The notes under the pieces were generated by a model that had not been told where the DNA came from, did not search any database, and saw only the letters and a list, made by a program, of their open reading frames with translations. From assembly GCF_018224925.1 (NCBI RefSeq), contig NZ_JAGTUF010000001.1:558001-622000 (forward strand): DNA of 64,000 bases, in the 5' to 3' direction. Numbering within the stretch: the first letter of the stretch is position 1; every line of letters begins with the position of its first letter. This stretch comes from Magnetospirillum sulfuroxidans. Lineage in GTDB: Bacteria > Pseudomonadota > Alphaproteobacteria > Rhodospirillales > Magnetospirillaceae. Below are positions 7,770-17,131 of the stretch, piece after piece. The position numbers were made by a program, and so were the translations under genes.

Positions 7770-9851
7770 ATGCGTCCCAGCCTGCTCAATCCCCTGTTCG
7801 CCGCCATCACCACCTTGGCCGGCATCGGCCCCAAGATGGCGCCGCTCTACGAACGGCTGGCCGGTGGCCGGGTGTTGGACCTGTTGTGGCACCTGCCGTC
7901 GGGGGTGATCGATCGCCGCTTTGCCCCCAAGCTCGCCGACGCTCCATCGGGCAAGGTGGCGACGCTGACCGTGCAGATTGATGCCCATATTCCATCCAAC
8001 TCACCCAAACGGCCCTATCGGGTCCGCTGTTCGGACGAAACCGGCTTTCTGCACCTGGTGTTCTTCCATGGCCGCGAGGACTGGCTGCGCCGGCAATTGC
8101 CCGAGGGCGAATGGCGGGTGATCAGCGGCGTGGTCGAGCATTTCAACACCGAAATCCAGATGACCCATCCCGACCACATGGTCCCGGTGGCCGACAAAGA
8201 ACAGGTGATGAGCATCGAGCCGGTCTATCCGCTGACCGGCGGCCTGACCGGGCGCATGGTGACCAAGACGGTGCGCCTTGCCGTCGAACAAGCGCCACAG
8301 CTGCCGGAATGGCAGGACGAAGCGTGGTTCCGCCGGCAAGGCTGGCCATCCTGGCGCCAAGCCCTGGAGGCGCTGCACCAACCACAAAGCGAGCGCGAGA
8401 TCGTCGAGGATTCGCCGGCGCGCCGGCGTCTGGCCTATGACGAATTGCTGGCGAATCAACTGGCATTGATGATGGTGCGTGCCCATATGCGCAAGCTTAA
8501 GGGGCGGATCATCCCGTTGTCGCAACATTTACGGCCCCAGGTGATGACTGCGCTGCCCTTTTCGTTGACGGCGGCGCAAACCCGGTCCTTAGGTGAAATC
8601 GACGCCGATATGGGCCAGCCCCTGCGCATGCTGCGATTGCTGCAAGGCGATGTCGGCAGCGGCAAAACAGTCGTCGCCTTGCTGTCCATGCTTAACGCGG
8701 TGGAAGCCGGTGCCCAGGCGGCATTGATGGCCCCGACCGAAATCCTGGCCCGCCAGCATCTGGAGACCATCGGCCCGCTGGTCGAGACCGCCGGCCTGCG
8801 CGTCAGCTTGCTGACCGGACGCGATAAGGGCAAGGCCCGCAATGCCATCCTGGCCGATCTGGCCGAGGGCCGCATCGACATCATCATCGGCACCCATGCG
8901 TTATTTCAAGCCGATGTGGTTTTCGCCGATCTGGCCTTTGCCGTCATCGACGAGCAACATCGTTTCGGCGTTCATCAACGGCTGGAACTGGCGTCCAAGG
9001 GGTACGCGGTCGATATGCTGGTGATGACCGCCACCCCGATTCCGCGCACGCTGTTGCTGACCTCTTATGGCGACATGGACGTCTCGCGATTGGATGAAAA
9101 ACCGCCGGGCCGTCAACCGGTCAGTACCCGGGCATTGCCGTTGGCCCGTATGGACGAGGTGGTCGATGGCATCAGTCGCGCCGTCAGCGCCGGCGCCCGC
9201 ATCTATTGGGTTTGTCCGCTGGTGGAAGAATCGGAAACCTCTGACCTGGCCGCGGCCGAGGAACGCCACCGCCACCTGTCGCAGCTGTTGGGCGCATGTG
9301 TCGGATTGGTGCATGGCAAGATGAAGGGGCCGGACAAGGATAAGGTAATGGCCGCCTTCGCCGGTGGCGAATTGTCGGTTCTGGTGGCGACCACGGTGAT
9401 CGAGGTCGGCGTCAACGTCCCCGAGGCCACCATCATGGTCATCGAGCACGCCGAACGCTTTGGCTTGGCGCAATTGCATCAATTGCGCGGCCGCGTCGGT
9501 CGCGGCAGCGGGGCGTCAAGCTGTCTGCTGCTGTATGGCGCGCCATTGTCGGAAAACGCCAAGGCCCGGCTGGAGATCATGCGCGCCACCGAGGATGGTT
9601 TCTTGATCGCCGAGGAAGATTTGCGTCTGCGCGGCGGCGGAGAAATCCTGGGGACGCGGCAAAGTGGCCTGCCAGAATTCAAACTGGCTGATTTGGCGTT
9701 GCATGACGACCTGCTGGCCGTCGCCCGTGACGACGCCAACCTGATCCTGACCCGCGACCCCGATCTGGCCAGCGAACGCGGTCAGGCGCTTAGAGTGCTG
9801 CTTTATCTGTTTGAACGCGACGCGGCCATTCACACCATCAGGTCAGGCTGA
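7770..9851 (+). CDS. recG: ATP-dependent DNA helicase RecG
   Basis: A 693-residue RecG, the superfamily 2 helicase that reverses stalled replication forks and migrates branched DNA. The N-terminal wedge (OB) domain covers about residues 50-160. The helicase core has Walker A GDVGSGKTVV near 292, DEQHRFGV near 393, TATPIPRTLLLTSYGD, and the QLRGRVGRG motif VI. Start ATG 7770 has AAGG five bases upstream. Its last 14 bases overlap the 3-prime end of the convergent DUF502 gene. Confidence 0.97.
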   Translation: MRPSLLNPLFAAITTLAGIGPKMAPLYERLAGGRVLDLLWHLPSGVIDRRFAPKLADAPSGKVATLTVQIDAHIPSNSPKRPYRVRCSDETGFLHLVFFHGREDWLRRQLPEGEWRVISGVVEHFNTEIQMTHPDHMVPVADKEQVMSIEPVYPLTGGLTGRMVTKTVRLAVEQAPQLPEWQDEAWFRRQGWPSWRQALEALHQPQSEREIVEDSPARRRLAYDELLANQLALMMVRAHMRKLKGRIIPLSQHLRPQVMTALPFSLTAAQTRSLGEIDADMGQPLRMLRLLQGDVGSGKTVVALLSMLNAVEAGAQAALMAPTEILARQHLETIGPLVETAGLRVSLLTGRDKGKARNAILADLAEGRIDIIIGTHALFQADVVFADLAFAVIDEQHRFGVHQRLELASKGYAVDMLVMTATPIPRTLLLTSYGDMDVSRLDEKPPGRQPVSTRALPLARMDEVVDGISRAVSAGARIYWVCPLVEESETSDLAAAEERHRHLSQLLGACVGLVHGKMKGPDKDKVMAAFAGGELSVLVATTVIEVGVNVPEATIMVIEHAERFGLAQLHQLRGRVGRGSGASSCLLLYGAPLSENAKARLEIMRATEDGFLIAEEDLRLRGGGEILGTRQSGLPEFKLADLALHDDLLAVARDDANLILTRDPDLASERGQALRVLLYLFERDAAIHTIRSG

Positions 9852-10533
9852 GTTCCGGCTGATCAGCGTTCTTGCGGTTGGGCGGAACCAGAATTCCGGT
9901 GGAAATCACCATCTTAAGCCCCTCCTCCACGTTCATATCCAAAACCCGGACCTCGCTGCGCGGCAAGAACAGCAAAAAGCCAGAGGTCGGGTTGGGCGTG
10001 GTCGGGACGAAAACGTTGACCATGTCCTCGGCAAACATAGTGCCGATTTCACCCGAGGTTCTGCCGGTAATGAAGGCCATGGTCCACATGCCCTTGCGCG
10101 GATATTCGATCAACGCCACCTCGCGGAAGGCATTGGCCTTTTGCGCCAGCATGGTCTCGAAGATCTGTTTGACGGCGGAATAAATCCCCGACAGCACCGG
10201 CATGCGCTGCAAAAAGATGTCGTAGACCCTGACCAGGAAGCGACCGACGAAACCGGCCGTCAGCATGCCGATTAGGGTCAAACCGACAATCACCGCGATC
10301 AGGCCGAAACCGGGGAACCCCCAATATTGCGGGTTGATCTCGGGCGGCACCAGCGGCGACACCTGATTATCCATGAACTTGATGAATTGCCAGGCAAGAT
10401 AAAAGGTGATGGAGACCGGCGCCGTCACCAAAATACCGGCGAAGAAATAGGCGCGCAGACGCGCCATCAGACCGATGTGAAAGGGCACACCCTTGGCTTT
10501 CTTCGCCGGGCTTTCCTGGTTCTGCTCGCTCAT
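9838..10533 (-). CDS. DUF502 family membrane protein
   Basis: A 231-residue protein with two strong transmembrane segments, about residues 30-55 (AYFFAGILVTAPVSITFYLA) and 75-105 (AVIVGLTLIGMLTAGFVGRF), then a soluble C-terminal domain with the family element PTTPNPTSGFLLFLP. The function of DUF502 is not established. It starts 12 bases after the HlyD gene on the same strand, so it is probably the last gene of the type I export operon. Confidence 0.88.
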   Translation of the reverse strand: MSEQNQESPAKKAKGVPFHIGLMARLRAYFFAGILVTAPVSITFYLAWQFIKFMDNQVSPLVPPEINPQYWGFPGFGLIAVIVGLTLIGMLTAGFVGRFLVRVYDIFLQRMPVLSGIYSAVKQIFETMLAQKANAFREVALIEYPRKGMWTMAFITGRTSGEIGTMFAEDMVNVFVPTTPNPTSGFLLFLPRSEVRVLDMNVEEGLKMVISTGILVPPNRKNADQPELSLT

Positions 10534-10545
10534 GGGAGGCGTCGC

Positions 10546-11940
10546 TTACCGTTCGTGGAAGGATTGTTGAAGCTGGGTGAAGATAGGTTTGAGCATGTAC
10601 TGGAACAAGGTCTTATCACCAGTAATGATTTCCGCCGACACCGTCATGCCGGGAGAGATGGTGAAATGGCTGGGGTCCGCGCCCACGTGATTGGTTTCCA
10701 GGCTGATCTGAGCCTTGAAGAAAGGCTCGCCCTTTTCGTTGAGAAAAGTCGACGCCGACAGGCGTTCCAGCTTTCCGGTCACCGAACCATAGCGGGCAAA
10801 GTCATAGGTGGTGACCTTGATCCGCACTTTTTGGCCTACCTTCAAATGACCGATGTCACGCGGCAGAACCTTGGCCTCAACCCGTAATTCGCGGTCAACC
10901 GGAACAATCTCACTGACCAGACCGCCGGGCTGAATGACCGCCCCCTGATTCTTGACCGTCAGCCCCTTGATGTGACCGCGGGCCGGCGCCTCGATGATCA
11001 GGCGGGTAACCCGATCTTCCAGACGGGAAATGGTTTCCTGCACCTGGGCGAGTTCGGCGATCGTCACCCCCATTTCGTCCAGGTTCTGCTTTTGCAGAAT
11101 GGATTGGCTGTCGATCAGACGGTTTTCCATTTCCGAAACCGCTTCCCGCGCCGACACCGTTTGACCAAGAATGCGGGTCAGTTCCCCTTCGGCTCGGGCC
11201 AGTTCACGCCTGGTATCGAGATGGGTAATGCGGGTCACCAGCCCCTTGGCCACCAACTCGTCCCGGATTTTCATTTCCTCGGCCAGGGCAGCCACCTGCT
11301 CACGCAGGCTTTTGTGCTGGGATTCCATTTGCCGCAGATCGGCACGCTTTTGTTCGATCTGGGCCAAGATGATCGAGCGCGCCGTATTCCGCGCCTGGGT
11401 CTGAGCGTCGTAAATGGACTTATTATCGTTAACCAGCGACAGGTAATGCGGGCCGGCGAAGCTGAAATCGGGCTGACGACCTTCGACGAAAGCGCGCAAA
11501 CGCTCTGATTTCAGCAACAGGGTCATTTCGCGGGCGCGGGTCTGGTCCAGTTCGGCCAGGGCCTGGGCCGGCGACAACTTGATGATCGGCTGGCCGATCT
11601 CGACCAATTCGCCCTCTTTGACCAAGATTTGATCGACGATGCCGCCTTCCAGATGCTGCACCGTCTGCACCGATCCTTGCGGGACAATCTCGCCCTCGGC
11701 CACAGCCACTTCATCGACGGTGGTGATGGCGCTCCACACCAAAAAGACGGCACAGGCGGCACAGGCCAAATAAAGGGTCAGCCGGATCAGCGGCGCCGTC
11801 CCGCTTTCCTCGAGCTGAACGGCTTGGGCCAGATGCCGGGCCACCCGGCTGGATTGCTTGATGGTGGCGACGGCACGATGCTCGCCCTCGGGGACCGGGG
11901 GCGATGATTGCGGGACGTTCACAAGGCTTTGACTGGTCAT
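10546..11940 (-). CDS. HlyD-family membrane fusion protein of a type I secretion system
   Basis: 464 residues: a cytoplasmic N-terminus, one transmembrane helix near residues 55-77 (IRLTLYLACAACAVFLVW), a lipoyl half-motif after it (GEIVPQGSVQTVQHLEGGIV), long coiled coils over about 120-320, and a C-terminal beta-barrel domain. This is the HlyD/PrtE/LapC layout that joins an inner-membrane ABC exporter to a TolC-like channel. Two bases separate it from the upstream ABC gene. No TolC-like gene or RTX substrate lies in the window, so those partners must be elsewhere. Confidence 0.93.
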   Translation of the reverse strand: MTSQSLVNVPQSSPPVPEGEHRAVATIKQSSRVARHLAQAVQLEESGTAPLIRLTLYLACAACAVFLVWSAITTVDEVAVAEGEIVPQGSVQTVQHLEGGIVDQILVKEGELVEIGQPIIKLSPAQALAELDQTRAREMTLLLKSERLRAFVEGRQPDFSFAGPHYLSLVNDNKSIYDAQTQARNTARSIILAQIEQKRADLRQMESQHKSLREQVAALAEEMKIRDELVAKGLVTRITHLDTRRELARAEGELTRILGQTVSAREAVSEMENRLIDSQSILQKQNLDEMGVTIAELAQVQETISRLEDRVTRLIIEAPARGHIKGLTVKNQGAVIQPGGLVSEIVPVDRELRVEAKVLPRDIGHLKVGQKVRIKVTTYDFARYGSVTGKLERLSASTFLNEKGEPFFKAQISLETNHVGADPSHFTISPGMTVSAEIITGDKTLFQYMLKPIFTQLQQSFHER

Positions 11941-11942
11941 AG

Positions 11943-14108
11943 CTAAATCAAATCCGGAGGAATGCGGGCACGGACTTCGTCGGCGGGGCCGGCCAAACGC
12001 AGATAGCCGCCATCAAAAACCAGAATCTTATCGGCAAAGCGCAAATGGCTGGGCCGGTGGGTCACCATGAAGATGGTGGATTGGCCGCGGAAGAATTCAA
12101 CCGCCTGCATGAACTGGCGATCACCTTCAAAATCCAAGCCGTTGACCGGTTCGTCGAACAACATCAACGGGCTGCGCTTGAGATAACAGCGCGCCAGCGA
12201 CAGTTTTTGCACGAAACTGGTCGGCAGATGGTCGATGGTGCCGTCGCCAACCCGAGTCTCCATGCCCCGAGGCAGCCCCATGATCTCGTCCCAGACATCG
12301 GCCAGTTCGCAGGCCCAGCGGATATCAGATTCCGTCGCCGTCGGTTGGGCCAGTCGCAGGTTCTGGGCAATAGTGCCAAAAAACAGATTGCACACCTGCG
12401 GCACATAGCCGATGGCATGGCGCAATTCCAATGGATCGATCTGACGCATGTCGGAATTGTCGATGCGGATAGATCCAGCCTGTGGCGCGTACAATCCCAT
12501 CATCAGCTTGATAATGGTGGATTTCCCCGAACCATTGCGCCCCGTGACCGCGACCACTTCGCCCGGTTCGATATCGAACGACACGCCGACCAAAGCCGGA
12601 TCGGCGTCGTTGGAATAACGCAACGACACGCGGGAGAACGACACCCTGCCCTTCAGATTCTTCAAGGGCGCGACCATGGCCTTGGGATCGCGTTCGGGCT
12701 TCAAATTCATCAATTGGTCAATCTGGGTGATTGACCCACGCACCTGCTCGACCCGCTGGATCAGGGTGAAGGCGGTCTGCAACGGCCCCAAAACCCGCCA
12801 GACCAGCATCATGGCGGCGATCAGGCCGCCGGTGGTCATCACCCCGTCGATCACGCCGAGAACACCGGTGGCGATGGTGGCCAAGCCCGAAGAAACGATC
12901 AAGATATTGGAACCGGTGGTGATCATGGCGGTGAAGATGCCGTTCTTAAACCCGCCATAAGCCGCGCGCGCCGACATTTCCCGATAGCGCTTGACCCAAT
13001 TGTGCTCGACCCCCGACAACTTGACCGCACGCAGCTTGCCCAAGGTCTCGATCAGGAATTCCTGGCGCCGCGATGCCGCGCGCGACGCGATCGAAACGTT
13101 CTTGCGCACCACCGGCATGACCAAAAAACCACCGATCAGGAACAAGAAGGTGGAAATCACCGGGACCAAGGCCAAAACACCGCCCAGCATGAAGATGATG
13201 GCGAAATAAAAGATGGCGAAGGGCAGTTCCATGAACACCGTCGCCAATGGCCCGGTGAAAAATTCGCGGACCGATTCGAAATCCTTGATGCGCGCCACTT
13301 GGGCGCCAATGGTGGCGCGCTCGGTGAAACCGGGCGGCAGAGACAAGATGTGCTGAAAGATATTGTTGCCCATGATGTTGTCGAGACGGGCGCCGATAAA
13401 GGCCAGAATGCGGGCCCTGACCGCGCGCAAGATGGCGTCGAAGGTCAGCGCGAAGGCCACCCCCGCGCACAAGGCCACCAGCAACGGCATGGAATTGGTG
13501 CCGATCACCTTGTCATAGACGTTCATGACGAAAATCGGCGTCGCCAGGGCCATGACGTTCAGGAACAAGGTGACGAAAAAGGCCTGCCAGAATAACGGGC
13601 GGAAACGGTCGAGCACGGTCCGGAACCACCCCACCCGGCTTGGCGCGGCTTCGCCCATGGCGGTGAAGAAAAAGGCGGTGCCTTTAAGGCTCAGGTTCTC
13701 CATGTGCCGGGTTTCGCCGCTGGCGCTGTCGAACACCTCGACGCCGCTGTCATCCTTGGCGCGAACCACCAGGGCCGGTTGCTTGTCGGGCAGGAACAGG
13801 CACGGCAACAGACGCTTGTCGATATCGGCCAAGGCCACCCGCAACGGCCGGCTGGAATAATTCAACTGGGCCATGACGTTGCGCAGCCCGGTCAAATCCA
13901 GTTCGTTGGCGAAATGCGGCAGCGATTCGGCGACGTGACGGGGATCGCCCTTCCAGCCCAACGCCTTGAGCAGCGGCAACAGACACGCGGCCAGATCCGA
14001 AGCGGCGCTGAACCCGCCCAGGATGGAATGGGCCATTTGCGCTTGATAATGCTCGATGGCCTGCTGGCTGGCCTTGACCGTGGTGGCGGCGGCGGCGACC
14101 TGATTCAT
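11943..14108 (-). CDS. Type I secretion ABC permease/ATPase with degenerate C39-like N-domain
   Basis: 721 residues: an N-terminal domain of about 150 residues resembling the C39-like domain of RTX exporters but without a catalytic Cys, six transmembrane helices over about 165-430, and a nucleotide-binding domain with Walker A GRNGSGKST near 526. The Walker B region PLMLFDEPVNGLD and the H-loop His (VTHRPSHL) are intact. The ABC signature, normally LSGGQ, is replaced by LPTSF. It overlaps the preceding ABC gene by ATGA (14105-14108), so the two polypeptides are probably made in equal amounts and form a heterodimer. Confidence 0.9.
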   Translation of the reverse strand: MNQVAAAATTVKASQQAIEHYQAQMAHSILGGFSAASDLAACLLPLLKALGWKGDPRHVAESLPHFANELDLTGLRNVMAQLNYSSRPLRVALADIDKRLLPCLFLPDKQPALVVRAKDDSGVEVFDSASGETRHMENLSLKGTAFFFTAMGEAAPSRVGWFRTVLDRFRPLFWQAFFVTLFLNVMALATPIFVMNVYDKVIGTNSMPLLVALCAGVAFALTFDAILRAVRARILAFIGARLDNIMGNNIFQHILSLPPGFTERATIGAQVARIKDFESVREFFTGPLATVFMELPFAIFYFAIIFMLGGVLALVPVISTFLFLIGGFLVMPVVRKNVSIASRAASRRQEFLIETLGKLRAVKLSGVEHNWVKRYREMSARAAYGGFKNGIFTAMITTGSNILIVSSGLATIATGVLGVIDGVMTTGGLIAAMMLVWRVLGPLQTAFTLIQRVEQVRGSITQIDQLMNLKPERDPKAMVAPLKNLKGRVSFSRVSLRYSNDADPALVGVSFDIEPGEVVAVTGRNGSGKSTIIKLMMGLYAPQAGSIRIDNSDMRQIDPLELRHAIGYVPQVCNLFFGTIAQNLRLAQPTATESDIRWACELADVWDEIMGLPRGMETRVGDGTIDHLPTSFVQKLSLARCYLKRSPLMLFDEPVNGLDFEGDRQFMQAVEFFRGQSTIFMVTHRPSHLRFADKILVFDGGYLRLAGPADEVRARIPPDLI

Positions 14109-15850
14109 GCCGTCCCCCCGGCGGCTGCGGTCAGCGCCATGAACGGCCGCGTCTCATCCTTGGCGGTCTTGGGGCTCAGGCGGCCATGATCCAGATCGAA
14201 CACGCGGTCGGCCAGCTTGACCAGGGATGGCCGGTGGGTGACCAAAACCAGGGTACGCTTGCCTTTGGCCCGTTCCAGCCACACCCGCAGAAAATTGTCC
14301 CCTGCCGAATCGACGGCGGTATTGGCTTCGTCGAACAAAACGATGCGCGGATTGTTGACCAAAGAGCGGGCGATGGCGATGCGTTGCTTGATGCCGCGCG
14401 GCAAAGAATCATAGGCGCCATCGCCGACCGGGGTGTCGAAACCATAGGCCATGGTCGCCACCACCTCATCCAGCCCTAACAAGCCGGCGGTTTCCACCGC
14501 GATATCGTCAAATTCCGGCCGGAACATGGTGATGTTCTGCAAGATGGTTCCCTGGAACAAAATGCCCGATTGCGGCAAATACGCGATCTGATCGCGCACG
14601 GATTGCGGTTCATACTCGGTCATATCGACGCCATCGACCAGGACCCGCCCCTGGGTCGGCCGCAACGCCCCCTGCATCAGCGTCAATAACGTGGTCTTGC
14701 CCGATCCATTGCCGCCGGCAATGGCGATGCACTCGCCTTCTTCAATCTGAATAGAGGCGTTGTCGATCACAATCGGCATTTTTTCGCCAAAGCCGAAGCT
14801 GACCCCGTCCAATTCCAGCTTGCCCTTGGTCGCCGGCATCTTGGGCAGGCCGGCGGCGGATTCCGGCGGCAGGGCGAACAGTTTTTGCAGACGGCCACGG
14901 GCAAGAACAAAACTTTGAAAGCGGGTCCACACCCCCAAGGCTTTTTGCAGCGGCGCCATGGAACGCCCCGCCAGCAACGACGACGCCGCCAAGCCACCGG
15001 TGGTCATATCGCCCTGCATGACGATGATGCTGCCCACGGCGGCCACGGCGATGGTGGTCAATTGCGAAAAGAACGAAGAAACCCCCAAGGCGTTGGAACT
15101 GCGCAAGGCCACGGTGTAATAGCCCTCGGCGCAGCTTTCTTGCAGGCGCTCATAGCGCCGGACCATCTGCGATTCCATCGCCATGGCCTTGACGCTGTGG
15201 ATGCCGCCCAAGACTTCGATGAGAAAATTGAAGCGGCGATCATCGGCGACCATGCGTTTTTCGATGGCGTCGCGCAAGGAGGTGCCAATGCGCATGGCCG
15301 ACAAGCCGAACAAGACCAGCAAGACAATGGGCACCATGACCAGCCAGCCGCCCATGAACGCGACCAGCGCCAGGTAAATCAGGGCGAAAGGCAAATCCAG
15401 CAAGGTCAATAAAGCTTGGCCCGCATAAAATTCGCGCACGGTGGCCAGCGAATTAAGCCGTTCAAGATGAACGCCCGAGCCTTCCTTTTCGAAATTGTCG
15501 ATACTGGTCATCACCAGTCGATCCAAGGCCTGACAGCTGGCCTTGTGTTCGAAACGGGCGCCGATCCAGCCGGTGATATAGGACCGGCCAAAATTCAACA
15601 ACGATTCCAACAGCAAGGCACCCAGAACGCCGGCCATCAGCAGCACCATGGTGCCGGTGGATTTGTTGGGCAAAATGCGGTCATAGACCTGCAACAGCGA
15701 CATGGGCAGGGCAAGACCAAGGACGTTCAGGAACAGCGAGGCCAGCGCCAAATCGAACATGTTCGATTTCAGCGTGGAAAACGCGCCCAGCGAAAAAGCC
15801 GGCTTTTGACTTTTTTTACCCGCCGCGGCGGCGGTCTCAGCTTCGCTCAT
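14105..15850 (-). CDS. Type I secretion ABC permease/ATPase (second half of a probable heterodimer)
   Basis: 581 residues with no peptidase-like N-domain: six transmembrane helices over about 30-330 and an ATPase domain with Walker A GGNGSGKTT near residue 380, Q-loop LPQSGILFQG, Walker B RIVLFDEANTAVD and H-loop VTHRPS. The signature reads SLPRGIKQ instead of LSGGQ. First gene of the operon ABC-ABC-HlyD-DUF502; the promoter should lie in the 129-base gap shared with argE. The exported substrate is unknown; HlyD partnership points to a protein rather than a small molecule. Confidence 0.9.
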   Translation of the reverse strand: MSEAETAAAAGKKSQKPAFSLGAFSTLKSNMFDLALASLFLNVLGLALPMSLLQVYDRILPNKSTGTMVLLMAGVLGALLLESLLNFGRSYITGWIGARFEHKASCQALDRLVMTSIDNFEKEGSGVHLERLNSLATVREFYAGQALLTLLDLPFALIYLALVAFMGGWLVMVPIVLLVLFGLSAMRIGTSLRDAIEKRMVADDRRFNFLIEVLGGIHSVKAMAMESQMVRRYERLQESCAEGYYTVALRSSNALGVSSFFSQLTTIAVAAVGSIIVMQGDMTTGGLAASSLLAGRSMAPLQKALGVWTRFQSFVLARGRLQKLFALPPESAAGLPKMPATKGKLELDGVSFGFGEKMPIVIDNASIQIEEGECIAIAGGNGSGKTTLLTLMQGALRPTQGRVLVDGVDMTEYEPQSVRDQIAYLPQSGILFQGTILQNITMFRPEFDDIAVETAGLLGLDEVVATMAYGFDTPVGDGAYDSLPRGIKQRIAIARSLVNNPRIVLFDEANTAVDSAGDNFLRVWLERAKGKRTLVLVTHRPSLVKLADRVFDLDHGRLSPKTAKDETRPFMALTAAAGGTA

Positions 15851-15979
15851 TCGCCTCGTTCCGAATTGGCTGACATCCTCTTTGCTGGCACCCTTGCCTC
15901 CAGCACCTTATGATAGCCACGCACAACATTGTACAGCACGACGCAGCGCCGAATCTTGAGCCAGAAAGCAGGACCAGAC

Positions 15980-17131
15980 ATGCCGGAAAGCATGGACATG
16001 ATCGAACGCCTTATCAGCTTCGACACCACCAGTTACAAAACAAACATTCAACTCATCCAATTCGCCGCTGACGTGTTGTCCCGCCTTGGCGCCGATGTAC
16101 GTTTGACTTATGACGATGCCCACGAAAAGGCAAATCTATTCGCGACTATAGGCCCATCTCACCTGCCTGGCATTGTTTTATCCGGGCATACCGACGTAGT
16201 ACCTGTTGAGGGGCAAGATTGGTCCAGCGATCCTTTTCGGCTTTTACAGCGCGACGACAAGCTGTTTGGTCGCGGCACCGCCGATATGAAAAGCTTTATT
16301 GCCATTTGTTTGGCCCTTGCCCCTGAATTCGCCGCCGCCGCCCTGCGGATGCCCATCCACTTTGCTTTTTCCTATGACGAGGAAATCGGCTGTATCGGCG
16401 TTCGCCGGCTAATCCAGGATCTAACGAACCTCCCCGTCAAGCCCAGGCTGTGCATTGTCGGTGAACCCACCGAGATGAGGGTGATTGTCGGCCATAAGGG
16501 TAAAAAAAACGTTCGCTGCCACGTTCACGGCAAAGAATGTCATTCCGCCCTTAATCACCAGGGCGTCAACGCCATCGAGATCGCCGCCGAGATGGTCACC
16601 TTCCTGCGCGCCCTGCAAAAGCGCATTCGACAAGTGGGGCCTTTCGACGCCGGTTACCAGCCCCCCTATACCACCATTCACACCGGACTGATCAAGGGCG
16701 GCACCGCCTTGAATATCGTACCGGCCCAATGTTCGTTCGAGTTCGAATTCCGCAACCTGCCCAACCATGACCCCGAGGAATTGATGGCGGAATTGCGCGG
16801 CTTTGCCCAGGATCTGGTGCCGGAGATGCTGGCCATCGACGGCGCCACCGGCATCATGTTCGATGAATACAACACCACTGCCGGGCTGCTGACCGACGAT
16901 GCCGACGAAGCGGCGGTGCTGGCCCGGCAATTGTCGGGCAACAACGATACCGCCAAGGTCAGCTTCACCACCGAGGCCGGGCTGTTCAACAAGGCCGGTA
17001 TCCCCACCGTGGTCTGCGGCCCCGGCTCCATCACCCAGGCCCATAAACCCGACGAGTTCATCACCATCGAGCAAATCCGCCAAGGCGAGGCTTTTATCCG
17101 CCGTCTGCTGGCGCGGATGATTACGGGATAG
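15980..17131 (+). CDS. argE: Acetylornithine deacetylase ArgE (M20 peptidase family)
   Basis: A 383-residue cytoplasmic M20 metalloenzyme that removes acetate from N-acetylornithine in arginine synthesis. The metal site is visible: the SGHTDVVPVEGQDW His/Asp segment, GRGTADMKSF, the DEEIGCIG catalytic Glu pair, GEPTEM, and the C-terminal PGSITQAHKPDEF His. I chose the ATG at 15980 because of AGCAGGA just upstream; the earlier in-frame TTG at 15929 adds unlike sequence. Roughly the first third is visibly poorer in G and C than the rest of the gene. The last 11 bases overlap the convergent TAXI gene. Confidence 0.92.
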   Translation: MPESMDMIERLISFDTTSYKTNIQLIQFAADVLSRLGADVRLTYDDAHEKANLFATIGPSHLPGIVLSGHTDVVPVEGQDWSSDPFRLLQRDDKLFGRGTADMKSFIAICLALAPEFAAAALRMPIHFAFSYDEEIGCIGVRRLIQDLTNLPVKPRLCIVGEPTEMRVIVGHKGKKNVRCHVHGKECHSALNHQGVNAIEIAAEMVTFLRALQKRIRQVGPFDAGYQPPYTTIHTGLIKGGTALNIVPAQCSFEFEFRNLPNHDPEELMAELRGFAQDLVPEMLAIDGATGIMFDEYNTTAGLLTDDADEAAVLARQLSGNNDTAKVSFTTEAGLFNKAGIPTVVCGPGSITQAHKPDEFITIEQIRQGEAFIRRLLARMITG

